The position numbers and the translations under genes are program-made. A DNA stretch of 48,918 nucleotides from Halorubrum saccharovorum DSM 1137 (GTDB lineage: Archaea > Halobacteriota > Halobacteria > Halobacteriales > Haloferacaceae), in NCBI RefSeq assembly GCF_000337915.1, contig NZ_AOJE01000057.1, forward strand, positions 230,216 to 279,133. The letters run 5' to 3'. The notes beneath the pieces were generated by a model, which had not been told where the DNA came from, did not search any database, and worked only from the letters and a program-made list of their open reading frames with translations. Positions within the stretch are counted from its first letter, which is position 1. Every line of letters starts with the position of its first letter. Shown here piece by piece: positions 33,646-43,383 of this stretch.

Positions 33646-33954
33646 ATGCAGCAGGCACGCGTCCGCCTCGCCGGCACGAGCCCCGAGGACCTCGACGACA
33701 TCTGCGACGACGTCCGCGAGATCGCGGACTCGACGGGGGTCGCCCTGTCGGGCCCGATCCCGCTGCCGACGAAGACGCTCGAGATCCCGTCGCGAAAGTC
33801 CCCGGACGGTGAGGGGACGGCGACGTGGGAGCACTGGGAGATGCGCGTCCACAAGCGTCTGATCGACATCGACGCCGACGAACGCGCGCTCCGCCAGCTC
33901 ATGCGCGTCCAAGTGCCGAACGACGTCAGCATCGAGATCGTTCTCGAAGACTAA
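33646..33954 (+). CDS. rpsJ: 30S ribosomal protein S10
   Basis: The 102-aa protein matches archaeal S10: [40 protein letters not shown] and [20 protein letters not shown], ending in [13 protein letters not shown]. It is a core small-subunit head protein. It lies 3 nt downstream of EF-1A in the same transcript. A T-rich segment (CTCTTCGTTTTCTTTC at about 33978-33993) after the stop is the likely transcript end. I found no tRNA after it. Confidence 0.97.
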   Translation: MQQARVRLAGTSPEDLDDICDDVREIADSTGVALSGPIPLPTKTLEIPSRKSPDGEGTATWEHWEMRVHKRLIDIDADERALRQLMRVQVPNDVSIEIVLED

Positions 33955-33977
33955 GCGCTAGGGCGTCCGTTCACGCT

Positions 33978-33993
33978 CTCTTCGTTTTCTTTC
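33978..33993 (+). terminator. T-rich terminator after rpsJ
   Basis: CTCTTCGTTTTCTTTC begins 24 nt after the S10 stop. Pyrimidine/T-rich tracts of this kind end many haloarchaeal transcripts. Confidence 0.4.
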
Positions 33994-34062
33994 ACGCTCG
34001 CTAGCGTCGCCGCCGTCGGTCGGCCTTCGACCCGATCGAGGGCCGCCACGCTCGTCACGAGG

Positions 34063-34623
34063 TTATCGCACGTCGAGTAGCCCCGTGCGCCCGGCGACGA
34101 GCCCGCAGAACGCGCCGGTCGCGTGAGCGATCAGCGCGACGCCGGGGGCCGCGGTCGTCGCGGTGAGGACGACGGCGGCCAGTCCGAACAGCGCGAACTG
34201 CGCCCGGGCGGAGAGCCGCAGCCGGTCGAACAGCGTCGCGCTCACGACGTTGCCCGCGAGGAGGTACCCCCCGAGCGCGAAGACGGCGCCGCTGAGTCCC
34301 AACACGGCCGCCGAGGGACCGAGCAGTCCGCCGAGCGTTACCTGCGAGATTCCGGCGAGCGCGCCGGTCCCGACCACGAACGCGTGGAATCGGAGGCGGG
34401 TGGTCCGGCGCTCGACGAGCGGGCCGACGAGGAGCAGCGCGAGCCCGTTCGCCAGCAGGTGGCCGATCGACCCGTGCGCGTACACGCTGGTGACGACGGT
34501 CCACGGCGCGACGGCGAGCGGCGTCGACAGCGCGAAGAGCCCCGCGAGATTGACGACGCTCAGCGCGAGCTGTGCGATTCCGACGAGGAGGGCGATCGCG
34601 AGCGTCTCGAACGTGGCGCGCAT
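34063..34623 (-). CDS. Rhomboid-family intramembrane serine protease
   Basis: The 186-aa membrane protein shows the six-helix rhomboid core. The loop-1/TM2 motif HGSIGHLLANG supplies H55 and N59 for the oxyanion site, the nucleophile is S111 in GLSGAVFAL, and the TM6 base is H167 in IAHATGAFCGLVAG. All catalytic residues are present, so it should be active. Length is near the minimal rhomboid. Substrates are unknown; haloarchaeal rhomboids have been linked to cell-surface glycoprotein processing. It converges with rpsJ. Confidence 0.88.
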   Translation of the reverse strand: MRATFETLAIALLVGIAQLALSVVNLAGLFALSTPLAVAPWTVVTSVYAHGSIGHLLANGLALLLVGPLVERRTTRLRFHAFVVGTGALAGISQVTLGGLLGPSAAVLGLSGAVFALGGYLLAGNVVSATLFDRLRLSARAQFALFGLAAVVLTATTAAPGVALIAHATGAFCGLVAGRTGLLDVR

Positions 34624-35021
34624 CGTGCTGTCGTTCGCACCGGAACGGGTTAAACGCGATCGGGGAGGTCAGATCGCGTCGTCCGGATCGTGTACTCGGG
34701 TCATCCGCTCGGCCTCGGCGGCGTACCGGTCGCGGTCGGCAGGTCGCCGACAGTGCCGACGTTGTCGGGCGGCGTCGACGGCGGCCGTCGTGTCGCGCAC
34801 GTCGGTGAAGGGGGTGAGCGCTCGCTCCTTGCGGAAGTTACGCTCGTCGCTTTTCGGTTTCGAAGGAGCTACGCGGCCGCATGTCCGGGCGCTGTAAGCG
34901 CGTTGTGTCGATGGTGGCGGGTCGAAGACGGCCGGGTGCGGACGAGAGGCGGCACCGTTCCGAGGCTTCCCCTCCGAGCCGCTTCGGAAGGGCCTTTTAG
35001 GGCGACCCACGAACGGACGGT
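34624..35021. other. 398-bp gap with no convincing gene
   Basis: Between rhomboid and argS. On the minus strand a frame from GTG at 34800 to TGA at 34669 encodes 43 residues (VRDTTAAVDAARQRRHCRRP then DRYAAEAERMTR and HDPDDAI). It is possible as a small protein but lacks a clear promoter or a recognised family. TTTTAGGGC at 35007-35015 could be promoter-proximal sequence of argS. No RNA gene is seen. Confidence 0.4.
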
Positions 35022-36830
35022 ATGTTCCGGCAGTTCCGGTCGGAGGTGGCCGACGCGCTCGGCGACGCGCTCGCCTCGCTCGACCTCCCGACCGACGATC
35101 TCGGCATCGAACGCCCGCCCGACGACATGGACGCGACGCTCGCCTCCAGCGTCGCCTTCCGCCTCGCGGGCGAGGTCGGCGACGCGCCCCCGAACGTGGC
35201 CGCGACGGTCGCGGACGCGGTTGACGCCGACGGGTACGACTACCTCGCCGCGGTCGACACCGCGGGTCCGTACGTCAACTTCCACGCCGGCGAGCGCTAC
35301 CTCGCCGACACGCTCGACGCGGCCGCCCCCGACGCCGGCTACGGCGCGCTCCCGGATCGGGATACCTCTGTCGTCGTCGAACACACGAGCGCGAACCCGA
35401 CCGGCCCGGTCCACGTCGGCCGCGCGCGAAACCCCATCGTCGGCGACGCGGTCGCGAACCTCCTGGAATACGCGGGCTACGACGTCGATCGCCACTACTA
35501 CGTCAACGACGCGGGTCGGCAGATGGCCGTGTTCACGTGGGCGTACGAGCGGTTCGACGAGTCGGACTTAGACGAGGAGCCCGCACGCGACCGCGCCGAG
35601 TACGACCTCGTGCGCTACTACCGGAAGGGGAACGCGTACCTGGAGGAGGCCGACCCCGAGGCCGTCGAGGCCGCGGAAAACGAAATCTCCGCGATCCTGC
35701 AGGGGCTCGAAGCCGGCGACGAGGAGACGTACGAGCGCGTCGGCGAGGTCGTCGACGCCGTCCTCGGCGGGATGAAGGAGTGTCTCGCCCGCCTGCCCGC
35801 CGAGTTCGACGAGTTCGTCAAGGAGACGCGGTTCATGCGCGACGGCTCCACCGACGAGATCGCGGCGCGGCTCAAGGAGACCGACCACGCCGTCTACGAG
35901 GAGGACGCGTGGCAGCTGGAGCTCAACGACTGGGGGATCGACAAGAACCTCGTCTTCCTGCGCTCCGACGACACCAGCCTCTACACCACCCGCGATCTGG
36001 CTCACCACGAGTGGAAGTTCGACAACTACGACCGCGCCGTCACCGTGCTCGGCGAGGACCACAAGCTGCAGGCCGACCAGCTCGACGCGGCTCTCGAACT
36101 GCTCGGCAACGACACCGATCGGCTCGGTCACGTCATCTACTCGTACGTGAACCTCCCGGAGGGGAAGATGTCCACCCGGAAGGGCACCGGCGTGATGCTC
36201 GACGACTTACTCGACGAGGCGATCGATCGCGCTCGCGAGGCGGTCGAGAGCCGAATGGACGACCGGATCCGCGACGACGACCTCACCGAGGCGGACGTGG
36301 AGCGCATCGCCCACGAGGTCGGGATCGGGGCGGTCCGATACGACATCATCTCGAAGCAGCCCGCGAAGGCGATCACCTTCGAGTGGGAGGACGCGCTCGA
36401 CTTCGAGGGGCAGTCCGCCCCGTTCGTCCAGTACGTCCACGCGCGCTGTTGCGGAATCTTAGACGAGGCGGCCGACGCCGGGATCGAGGTACCGGGCGTG
36501 ACGGCGGACGCGGGCGGGGCCGTCGACTACGGCGCCCTCGACGTCGACGCCGCGGTCTTCGAGACCGAGGAGGCCCGCGACCTCCTCCGCGAGGTCGCCC
36601 GCTTCCCGGCCGCCATCGAGGAGGCGGCGAACGACTTAGAGCCGCACACGATCGCCACATTCACCCGCGAGTTCGCCGACGCGTACAACGCGTTCTACCG
36701 GGAGTGCCCGGTCGTCACGGCCGAGGACGAGGAGCTCCGGGCCGCCCGCGTTGCGCTCGTCGCGGCCGCGAAGCACACCATGGCGAACGCGCTTGACGTG
36801 CTCGGGGTCGAGGCGCCCGAGTCGATGTAG
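35022..36830 (+). CDS. argS: Arginyl-tRNA synthetase
   Basis: The 602-aa class I synthetase charges tRNA-Arg. It has the N-terminal Add1 tRNA-binding domain (1-105), the HIGH-type motif H131-V-G-R134 in [18 protein letters not shown], the KMSKS equivalent K382-M-S-T-R-K-G, and a helical anticodon-binding DALR domain ending [20 protein letters not shown]. Length and order are normal. The promoter is not obvious. The 3' gap contains hairpin element copy 2. Confidence 0.97.
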   Translation: MFRQFRSEVADALGDALASLDLPTDDLGIERPPDDMDATLASSVAFRLAGEVGDAPPNVAATVADAVDADGYDYLAAVDTAGPYVNFHAGERYLADTLDAAAPDAGYGALPDRDTSVVVEHTSANPTGPVHVGRARNPIVGDAVANLLEYAGYDVDRHYYVNDAGRQMAVFTWAYERFDESDLDEEPARDRAEYDLVRYYRKGNAYLEEADPEAVEAAENEISAILQGLEAGDEETYERVGEVVDAVLGGMKECLARLPAEFDEFVKETRFMRDGSTDEIAARLKETDHAVYEEDAWQLELNDWGIDKNLVFLRSDDTSLYTTRDLAHHEWKFDNYDRAVTVLGEDHKLQADQLDAALELLGNDTDRLGHVIYSYVNLPEGKMSTRKGTGVMLDDLLDEAIDRAREAVESRMDDRIRDDDLTEADVERIAHEVGIGAVRYDIISKQPAKAITFEWEDALDFEGQSAPFVQYVHARCCGILDEAADAGIEVPGVTADAGGAVDYGALDVDAAVFETEEARDLLREVARFPAAIEEAANDLEPHTIATFTREFADAYNAFYRECPVVTAEDEELRAARVALVAAAKHTMANALDVLGVEAPESM

Positions 36831-36933
36831 GAACGAGGCGATTAGGGTCGTCGTTCGGTTTTCTTCGATCGGGATGTTGCTGTCGACGCTGCTGCGAACA
36901 CTTCCAAAGGGCCAGCCCGACCGTACCGCTCGG

Positions 36934-37038
36934 CCTCACGCCTCCCCAGCCTCGTCGGTGGTCCTTCGCTTCGCTTGGACCACCGACTCCAGCGAGGGAC
37001 CTCCGGTCCCTCTGGCAGCCGGCGGCGAAGCCGCCGGC
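36934..37038 (+). repeat. Interspersed hairpin element, copy 2
   Basis: The core starts CCTCACGCCTCCCCAGCCTC. Three hairpins follow in series: GTCGGTGGTCC/GGACCACCGAC (36954-36964 and 36977-36987, 12-nt loop), GAGGGACC/GGTCCCTC (36994-37001 and 37005-37012, 3-nt loop), and GCCGGCGGC/GCCGCCGGC (37018-37026 and 37030-37038, GAA loop). It occupies most of the 326-bp gap between argS and prf1. The remainder holds the prf1 promoter (AGCTTACTT at about 37122-37130). Confidence 0.85.
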
Positions 37039-37156
37039 GACGCCACCGCAGTTGATGTATGAACAATCACGCGCTTGGCCACCCGTGTGACACGGTGTCG
37101 TCGCGCTGGCGGGGAGGTCAAAGCTTACTTACACACACGACGCCGTATTTAGGGTA

Positions 37157-38407
37157 ATGAGTAGCGACGCCCAAGAGGCGAGCGAGGACCGGCGGAAGTA
37201 CGAGTTCCGCAAGGTCATCGAGGAACTCCGCGACTTCGAGGGTTCCGGCACGCAGCTCGTCACCATCTACATCCCCGAGGATCGGCAGATCTCCGACGTG
37301 GTCGCCCACGTCACGCAGGAACACAGCGAGGCGTCCAACATCAAGTCCAAGCAGACGCGGACGGCCGTACAGGACGCGCTCACCTCGATCAAAGACCGCC
37401 TCCGCTACTACGACACCTTCCCGCCCGAGAACGGGATCGTGATCTTCTCCGGAGCGATCGACGCCGGCGGCGGCCAGACCGACATGGTCACCAAGACGCT
37501 GGAGTCGCCCCCCCAGCCCGTCCAGTCGTTCCGCTACCACTGCGACTCCGAGTTCCTCACCGAGCCGCTCGAACACATGCTGGAGGACACCGGCCTGTTC
37601 GGGCTCATCGTCCTCGACCGGCGCGAGGCCAACGTCGGCTGGCTGAAGGGCAAGCGGGTCGAGGCCGTCAAGTCGGCCTCCTCGCTCGTCCCCGGCAAAC
37701 AGCGGAAAGGGGGTCAGTCCGCACAGCGGTTCGCCCGCCTCCGGCTGGAAGCGATCGACAACTTCTACCAGGAGGTCGCGGGGATGGCCAACGACCTGTT
37801 CGTCGACAAGCGCCACGAGCTCGACGGCATCCTCGTCGGCGGTCCCTCACCGACGAAAGACGAGTTCCTCGACGGCGATTACCTCCACCACGAGCTGCAG
37901 GACAAGGTGCTCGGCAAGTTCGACGTGGCGTACACCGACGAGTCCGGGCTGAAGGACCTCGTCGACAACGCCAGCGAGGCGCTCTCCGATCAGGAGATCG
38001 TCGAGGACAAACGCCACATGGAGGAGTTCTTCGAGAACCTCAACACCGGCGAGGAGGCCACGTACGGCTTCGAGCAGACCCGTCGGAACCTGATCATGGG
38101 CTCGGTCGACCGCCTGCTCATCTCCGAGGACCTCCGGTCCGACGTGGTCGTCTACGAGTGCCCGAACGGTCACGAGGAGTACGAGGTGGTCGACGCGCGA
38201 CACTCAACCCCGTCCCACGAGTGCTCGGAGTGCGGCGAGGAGGCCGACGTCGACGAGCGCGAGGACGTGATCGAACACCTGATGGCGATCGCCGAACAGC
38301 GCGGGACCGACACCAAGTTCATCTCCACCGACTTCGAGAAGGGCGAACAGCTGCTCGACGCGTTCGGGGGAATCGCGGGTATCCTGCGCTATTCGACCGG
38401 CGTCTAA
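37157..38407 (+). CDS. prf1: Peptide chain release factor aRF1
   Basis: The 416-aa eRF1-family protein reads all three stop codons and triggers peptidyl-tRNA hydrolysis. Domain 1 has N61-I-K-S64 in EASNIKSKQTR, domain 2 has the catalytic G185-G186-Q187 in RKGGQSAQRFARLR, and domain 3 ends with a zinc-binding-like pair (YECPNGHEEYEV, ECSECGEEADV). Length is standard. It is preceded by a leaderless-type TATA and has no operon partner; the next gene is convergent. Confidence 0.97.
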   Translation: MSSDAQEASEDRRKYEFRKVIEELRDFEGSGTQLVTIYIPEDRQISDVVAHVTQEHSEASNIKSKQTRTAVQDALTSIKDRLRYYDTFPPENGIVIFSGAIDAGGGQTDMVTKTLESPPQPVQSFRYHCDSEFLTEPLEHMLEDTGLFGLIVLDRREANVGWLKGKRVEAVKSASSLVPGKQRKGGQSAQRFARLRLEAIDNFYQEVAGMANDLFVDKRHELDGILVGGPSPTKDEFLDGDYLHHELQDKVLGKFDVAYTDESGLKDLVDNASEALSDQEIVEDKRHMEEFFENLNTGEEATYGFEQTRRNLIMGSVDRLLISEDLRSDVVVYECPNGHEEYEVVDARHSTPSHECSECGEEADVDEREDVIEHLMAIAEQRGTDTKFISTDFEKGEQLLDAFGGIAGILRYSTGV

Positions 38408-38452
38408 GCGGACGCGTCGAAAGCTCCTCTCCTCCTGCGCCGCTCCTCCCGT

Positions 38453-38893
38453 CTACTGCTCCGGCTCGACCGGCGCCGCCGCGATATCCAAGCACTTGCA
38501 GGCGTCCGTTTCGGGGTCGAAACAGTCCGGACACTCCGGCTGCCGGTCGATGATCGTGTCGAGCCGCTCGGCGACGGTGTCGTCGATGACCGCCTCCAGT
38601 TCGCGGGCCTCGTCGCGGAACTCCTCGACCGCGAGCACGTTCGCGAGGAAGCGCTCGATGATGCAGTAGGTCTGGAGCGCGTCGCGCGCTCGCACGATTC
38701 CGTCGTCGGTGAGGCGGACCCCCTTGTACTTCTCGTGTTCGGCGAGCCCGCGCTCTTCGAGTTTCCCGATCATCTCGTTGGCGCTCGCCGGGCTGACACC
38801 GAGCGAATCGGCGATCGACCCGGTCGAGGCGGGGCCGTCCTCCTGCTTCTGTACGACGTATATCGTCTTGAGGTACTGGTCTGCGGTGTTCAC
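38453..38893 (-). CDS. sirR: DtxR/MntR-family metal-dependent regulator
   Basis: The 146-aa protein has the N-terminal winged helix (ADQYLKTIYVVQKQEDGPAS, LGVSPASANEMIGKLEERGL, EHEKYKGVRLTDDG) and a dimerisation/metal domain with RFLANVLAVEEFRDEARELE. It ends in a Cys cluster (CPDCFDPETDACKCL), common in haloarchaeal SirR/Idr-type proteins. Such regulators repress or activate uptake and Fe-S genes in response to Fe(II) or Mn(II). The GTG start at 38893 gives MNTADQYLKTIY. It lies 43 bp downstream of the ferritin-like gene on the same strand and behind sufCBD, so iron is the likely signal. Confidence 0.88.
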   Translation of the reverse strand: MNTADQYLKTIYVVQKQEDGPASTGSIADSLGVSPASANEMIGKLEERGLAEHEKYKGVRLTDDGIVRARDALQTYCIIERFLANVLAVEEFRDEARELEAVIDDTVAERLDTIIDRQPECPDCFDPETDACKCLDIAAAPVEPEQ

Positions 38894-38936
38894 GGCTTCC
38901 CTCCGTCGGCACTCGTCGTCGGTTCGGTCCCCTGGT

Positions 38937-39422
38937 TCATCGTCGCTCCATGACCTCCGTTACCTCGCTGACCCCCTCGGCCTCGTCCTCGCGGATCGCC
39001 CGCAGTTCGTCCAGAAGCTCCGCGCGATCGATCGTGAACTCGGCGTTCGACTCCTCTATCGCCTCGATGAGGTCGTCGTAGAACTTGTAGGCGGTCTCCT
39101 CGTTACACAGCTGGTCGTAGAGGATCCCGTCGAAGTCCTCCGGCTGGGTCCGCCCGTACCGCGCGTCGACGAGCGATTCGATCTCGTCGAACGGGACGCT
39201 GTCGACGCCGAGCCCCTCGATGAGCGACTCCAACCGTTGACGGTGTTCGGCCGACTCCTCGGCGGCGTCCGCGAGCAGCGTCTCGATCTCCTCGTCGAGT
39301 TCGGCGTCGAGGCTCTGGTAGTGGTGGTGCGCTCGCGCCTCCACGACCTCCTCCAGGACGATCCCGATCTGTAACAGCCGGGCGAGCTGGTCGTCCGAGG
39401 CGATCCGCTGGCTTACGCTCAC
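38937..39422 (-). CDS. Ferritin-like / rubrerythrin-like diiron-domain protein
   Basis: The 161-aa helical protein carries Glu/His ligand patterns of a ferritin-like four-helix bundle: GIVLEEVVEARAHHHYQSLD, AAEESAEHRQRLESL and LCNEETAYKFYDDLIEAIEE, with a last helix ending VTEVMERR. It probably binds two irons and may act in iron storage, sensing or peroxide defence. GTG at 39422 (VSVSQRIASDDQL) is preferred to GTG at 39431. It lies between sufD and the DtxR-type regulator on the same strand, 175 bp after sufD, and may have its own promoter (CTTAAG near 39485-39490). Confidence 0.8.
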   Translation of the reverse strand: MSVSQRIASDDQLARLLQIGIVLEEVVEARAHHHYQSLDAELDEEIETLLADAAEESAEHRQRLESLIEGLGVDSVPFDEIESLVDARYGRTQPEDFDGILYDQLCNEETAYKFYDDLIEAIEESNAEFTIDRAELLDELRAIREDEAEGVSEVTEVMERR

Positions 39423-39597
39423 GGCGACCACCCGTCACCGTTCGATACGACCGTTCGCATACACGCCAACTCAGACGTAGTCCGACTTAAGGAGTTCCCC
39501 TTCGATCGGCGCTCGCCCGCGATACCCGGGGCTCGCCGTCGTTGCGCACGGAAATAACGACAACCGGGAACCGCGATGTCCCGTGATCGCCCGCGAC

Positions 39598-40830
39598 CTA
39601 CTGCAGGCGCTCGAAGACGAGGTCCTCGACGTCGTCGCGGAACTCGTCGACGGCGATCTCCTCTAACACGGGGACGAAGAAGCCCTCGACGAGCATGTTC
39701 CGCGCCGTGTGCGAGTCGATCGATCGGCTCTGCAAGTAGAACAGGTCCTCGGCGTCGACCTGTCCGACGGTCGCGGAGTGAGACGCCTCGGTGTCGTGGT
39801 TGTGGATGATCAGCTTCGGCGACGCGTCGGCCTCGGCGTCGTCCGACAGCATCAGCGTGTTCTCGCGCTGGTAGCTGGAGGTGTTCCACGCGTCGTTGCC
39901 CACGTCCTGGACCCCCTCGTAGACGGAACGGGCCACGTCGTCGAGCACGCCGCGCGTGACCAGGTCGGCCGTCGTGTGCTCGGCCTGGTGCCAGACGCGG
40001 GCGTTGATGTCGAAGTGCTGGTCGTCGGTGCCGAAGAACGTCCCGACGATCTGGCTCTCGGAGCCGTCGCCGTTCAGCTCCGACTCGACGTCCGAGCGCG
40101 TCAGCTTCGACCCGAAGTTGCTCTCGATCCAGTCGACGGTGCCGTACGTGCCCACGTCGGCGCGCTTCAGCGAGTAGGTGTACGTGTCGTCGTCGAGGTT
40201 CTGGAGCGATCCGAACTGGACGCTCGCGTTCTCGCCCGCGGCGATCTCGACGAGGTTCGAGAAGTACCGGTCATCGTCGACGCTTCCCGAGGCGGCGGCC
40301 TCGCCGTCGCCGGATTCGATCGATTCGAGGATCGTCACCGACGACGACTCCTCGGCGACGACGAGCGTCTGGCTGAACAGCGAGCGGGAGTTCATCTCCG
40401 CGCGCACCGTCACGTCCTCGACGTCGACGCCCTCGGGGACGTAGACGAACGTCCCGGTCGTGAAGAGCGCGACCGACAGCGCGGTGAGGTAGTTGTGTTC
40501 GGGGTCGAGCACCGATCCGAAGTTCGCCTCGATGACGTCGCTGTACTCGTCGAACGCCTCGGTGAACGGGAGGACGACGACCTCGTCGTCGCCGACCGTC
40601 CGCTCCGTGGTGTCAGACTGGTTCAGCGGGTCGACCAGCGACTCGAAGTCGAGGGCCTCCAGGTCGGTCCAGCGTCGCCCGGGGGTCTGGATAACGTCGG
40701 GGAGGTCGGCCGTCTCTAACGCGTCCAGCGCGTTCAGACGGGTCTCCAAGAGCCACTCGGGCTCGTCGCGTTCGTCGGCGATGCGTCGTACCGTGTCCTC
40801 TGAGAGGCTCTCGATTGCTTGCGTGCTCAT
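39598..40830 (-). CDS. sufD: Fe-S cluster assembly protein SufD
   Basis: The 410-aa protein is the SufB paralogue that forms the SufBC2D scaffold. It shows the SufBD core: FVYVPEGVDVEDVTVRAEMN, RVWHQAEHTTADLVTRGVL, MLSDDAEADASPKLIIHNHD, then ASHSATVGQVDAEDLFYLQS and NMLVEGFFVPVLEEI. The N-terminal region has the short FLETR-like WLLETRLNALDALE segment. It starts 1 nt after the sufB stop and ends the sufCBD run. Confidence 0.94.
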   Translation of the reverse strand: MSTQAIESLSEDTVRRIADERDEPEWLLETRLNALDALETADLPDVIQTPGRRWTDLEALDFESLVDPLNQSDTTERTVGDDEVVVLPFTEAFDEYSDVIEANFGSVLDPEHNYLTALSVALFTTGTFVYVPEGVDVEDVTVRAEMNSRSLFSQTLVVAEESSSVTILESIESGDGEAAASGSVDDDRYFSNLVEIAAGENASVQFGSLQNLDDDTYTYSLKRADVGTYGTVDWIESNFGSKLTRSDVESELNGDGSESQIVGTFFGTDDQHFDINARVWHQAEHTTADLVTRGVLDDVARSVYEGVQDVGNDAWNTSSYQRENTLMLSDDAEADASPKLIIHNHDTEASHSATVGQVDAEDLFYLQSRSIDSHTARNMLVEGFFVPVLEEIAVDEFRDDVEDLVFERLQ

Positions 40831-40831
40831 G

Positions 40832-42262
40832 TTATCCGAGCGAGCCCTCCATCTCGAGCTCGACGAGCCGGTTGAGCTCGACGGCGTACTCGATGGGCAG
40901 CTCCTCCGTGATGGGCTCGATGAAGCCCGAAACGATCATCTGCTTGGCGTCGTCGTCGTCGAGGCCGCGCGACTGCAGGTAGAAGATGTCCTCGTCGCCG
41001 ATCTTCCCGACGGTCGCCTCGTGGGCGACGTCGACCTTCGACTCGTTGATCTCCATGTACGGCATGGTGTCGGAGGTCGACTCGTTGTCGAACATCAGCG
41101 CGTCGCACTCCACGGCGGTCGAGGAGTTCTCGGCGCCGTCGGCGATGTGGACGAGCCCGCGGTAGTTCGTGCGGCCGCCGTCCTTCGAGATCGACTTCGA
41201 CTCGATGGTCGACTTGGTGTCGGGCGCGTTGTGGTACACCTTCGCGCCGGTGTCGATGTCCTGCCCCTCGCCCGCGAAGGCGATGGTGATGTGGTTGTCG
41301 GAGGCGCCGCGGCCCTTCAGGATCGTCGACGGGTACAGCATCGTCGCCTTCGACCCCATCGACCCGGAGATCCACTCCATGCGCCCGCCCTTCTCGGCGA
41401 TGGCGCGCTTCGTGTTCAGGTTGTAGGTGTTCTTCGACCAGTTCTGCACCGTGGAGTACTGGACGTGGGCGTCCTCCCCGACGAACACTTCCACGCCGCC
41501 GGAGTGGAGGTTGAACGCCGAGTACTTCGGGGCGGAACAGCCCTCGATGTAGTGGACCTCGGAGCTCTCCTCGGCGATGATGAGCGTGTGCTCGAACTGG
41601 CCCATCCCCTCGGAGTTCATCCGGAAGTACGCCTGTACCGGCATGTCGACGGTGGTGTTCTCCGGCACGTAGACGAACGAGCCGCCGGACCAGATCGCGC
41701 CGTGAAGCGCGGCGAACTTGTTGTCGCTCGGGGGGACGCACTTCGTCATGAAGTGCTCGCGGACGATCTCCTCGTGCTCCTGGACGGCCTCGTCCATGTT
41801 ACAGAAGATGACGCCCTTCTCCTCCCACCGCTCCTGCATGTTCTGGTAGACGACCTCCGACTCGTACTGGGCGCCGACGCCGGAGAGTGCGTTCTTCTCG
41901 GCCTCCGGGATACCCAGCTTGTCGAAGGTGTCTTTGATCTCGTCCGGGAGCTCGGTCCAGTCGTCGACGCCGGCGCGGACGTCCACGTCTGGCCGAATGT
42001 ACGGGATGATCTCGTCGATGTCGACCTCGCTGAGGTCCGGCTGCCCGGGCCAGTCGGTCGGCATCGGCATCTCCTGGAACTGCTCGAGCGCGCGCAGGCG
42101 CCGCTCCAGCATCCACTCCGGTTCGTCCTTGTCCTCCGAGATGACGCGGACCGTCTCCTCGGTGAGACCCTTCTCGGTCTGGAAGGCGGATTTCTCCTCC
42201 TTCTTGAACTCGAAGCGGGCCTCGGTGTCTGTCTCCTTCAGTTCGTCCTGTTGTGAGCTCAT
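40832..42262 (-). CDS. sufB: Fe-S cluster assembly protein SufB
   Basis: The 476-aa scaffold subunit assembles Fe-S clusters with SufC and SufD. Motifs include EPEWMLERRLRALEQFQEMP, VPPSDNKFAALHGAIWSGGS, IEGCSAPKYSAFNLHSGGVE with C242 as a candidate cluster or persulfide ligand, HNAPDTKSTIESKSISKDGG, and VAHEATVGKIGDEDIFYLQS. Length fits family members. It follows sufC after 52 bp and overlaps nothing; sufD begins 1 nt after its stop. Archaea commonly use Suf as their main Fe-S machinery, and the NifU-domain protein elsewhere in this window would work downstream. Confidence 0.96.
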   Translation of the reverse strand: MSSQQDELKETDTEARFEFKKEEKSAFQTEKGLTEETVRVISEDKDEPEWMLERRLRALEQFQEMPMPTDWPGQPDLSEVDIDEIIPYIRPDVDVRAGVDDWTELPDEIKDTFDKLGIPEAEKNALSGVGAQYESEVVYQNMQERWEEKGVIFCNMDEAVQEHEEIVREHFMTKCVPPSDNKFAALHGAIWSGGSFVYVPENTTVDMPVQAYFRMNSEGMGQFEHTLIIAEESSEVHYIEGCSAPKYSAFNLHSGGVEVFVGEDAHVQYSTVQNWSKNTYNLNTKRAIAEKGGRMEWISGSMGSKATMLYPSTILKGRGASDNHITIAFAGEGQDIDTGAKVYHNAPDTKSTIESKSISKDGGRTNYRGLVHIADGAENSSTAVECDALMFDNESTSDTMPYMEINESKVDVAHEATVGKIGDEDIFYLQSRGLDDDDAKQMIVSGFIEPITEELPIEYAVELNRLVELEMEGSLG

Positions 42263-42314
42263 AGTATGATGTTACGTTGTTCCGGACTTACGTGTATCGC
42301 GTGACTGGATTCGG

Positions 42315-43235
42315 TTACGCGGCTTCGAACGCGTCCTCGCGGACCCAGTCGTACCCCTTGTCCTCGAGCTTCTCGGCGAGCTCCGCGCCGCCGCTTTTGA
42401 CGACCTCGCCGTCGAGCATTACGTGGACGTGGTCGGGCTCGACGTAGTCGAGAATCCGCTGGTAGTGAGTGATCTGGAGGACGCCCGTGCCCTGCTCGTC
42501 GCGGAGCGCGTTGATCCCCTTCGAGACGTCCTGCAGGCGATCGATGTCGAGCCCGGAGTCGATCTCGTCGAGCACCGCGACCGCGGGCTCCAGCATCGCG
42601 GCCTGCAGCACTTCGTTCTGCTTCTTCTCGCCGCCGGAGAAGCCGGCGTTGAGGTATCGCTGCATGAACTTCTCGTCCATGTCGAGCAGCTCCATCTTCT
42701 CCGAGAGGATCTCCTGGAACTCGGCGACGCCGATCTCGCCGTCGTCCGAGGGGCCCTCCATCGGGGAGGTGTCGTACCCTTCCTCCTCGTCGTCTTCGTC
42801 GGCCGACTCCTCGTCCTCGTCTTCGAACAGCTCCTCACGCTCGTCCGCCTTGGCGTTGAGCGCCTGTCGGAGGAAGTTCGTCATCGTAACACCCTCGATC
42901 TCCGCCGGGTACTGGAATCCGAGGAAGATACCGAGCGCGGCGCGCTCGTTGGGTTCGAGCTCCAGCAGCTCCCAGTGGTAGTCCTCGTCGTCGAGCTCGG
43001 CGTCGATGTCGTCGAGATCCTCCTCGTCGAGATGCAGGAGGATCTCGCCGCCTGTGACCTCGTACGCGGGGTGGCCGGCGATGACCTTCGCGAGCGTCGA
43101 CTTCCCGGAGCCGTTCGGGCCCATCAGCGCGTGGATGTCCCCGGACTCGACGGTCAGGTCGACCCCCCGAAGAATGCGTTCGCCGTCCTCTTCCGCCACT
43201 CGCGCGTGAAGATCGTTGATTTCGAGAGTTGCCAT
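42315..43235 (-). CDS. sufC: Fe-S cluster assembly ATPase SufC
   Basis: The 306-aa ABC-type ATPase energises the SufBC2D scaffold. It has Walker A G39-P-N-G-S-G-K-S-T47, the ABC signature [17 protein letters not shown], Walker [15 protein letters not shown] and the H-loop [11 protein letters not shown]. Compared with bacterial SufC (about 250 aa) it carries an acidic insert of about 40 residues ([17 protein letters not shown]) in the helical domain, typical of halophiles. It is first in the operon. Confidence 0.96.
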   Translation of the reverse strand: MATLEINDLHARVAEEDGERILRGVDLTVESGDIHALMGPNGSGKSTLAKVIAGHPAYEVTGGEILLHLDEEDLDDIDAELDDEDYHWELLELEPNERAALGIFLGFQYPAEIEGVTMTNFLRQALNAKADEREELFEDEDEESADEDDEEEGYDTSPMEGPSDDGEIGVAEFQEILSEKMELLDMDEKFMQRYLNAGFSGGEKKQNEVLQAAMLEPAVAVLDEIDSGLDIDRLQDVSKGINALRDEQGTGVLQITHYQRILDYVEPDHVHVMLDGEVVKSGGAELAEKLEDKGYDWVREDAFEAA

Positions 43236-43278
43236 ATGTATTCTCGTGCCTCGTGTCCGAACAGTGGTGTCTTGGCGG

Positions 43279-43320
43279 GTTAATGGTTACGCATCTGCCC
43301 GTAGAATTTCCCGAAATCGA
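43279..43320 (-). promoter_or_regulatory. suf operon promoter with near-palindrome
   Basis: On the minus strand a TTAACC-like TATA (43279-43286) lies about 45 nt before the sufC ATG. Just upstream is GAATTTCCCGAAATC (43304-43318 on the plus strand), an imperfect palindrome that could be an operator. A link to the DtxR-type regulator is inference only. Confidence 0.4.
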
Positions 43321-43383
43321 TAAGAATTGTTCTCGCCGATCGAAAAGCGGTTTTCAGAAGGCGTTTTCAGCGTCCGGTCCGGA

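Noticed and set aside
34669-34800. 43-aa frame on the minus strand between rhomboid and argS
   Set aside because: No recognised family or clear promoter; kept only as a note in the gap description.
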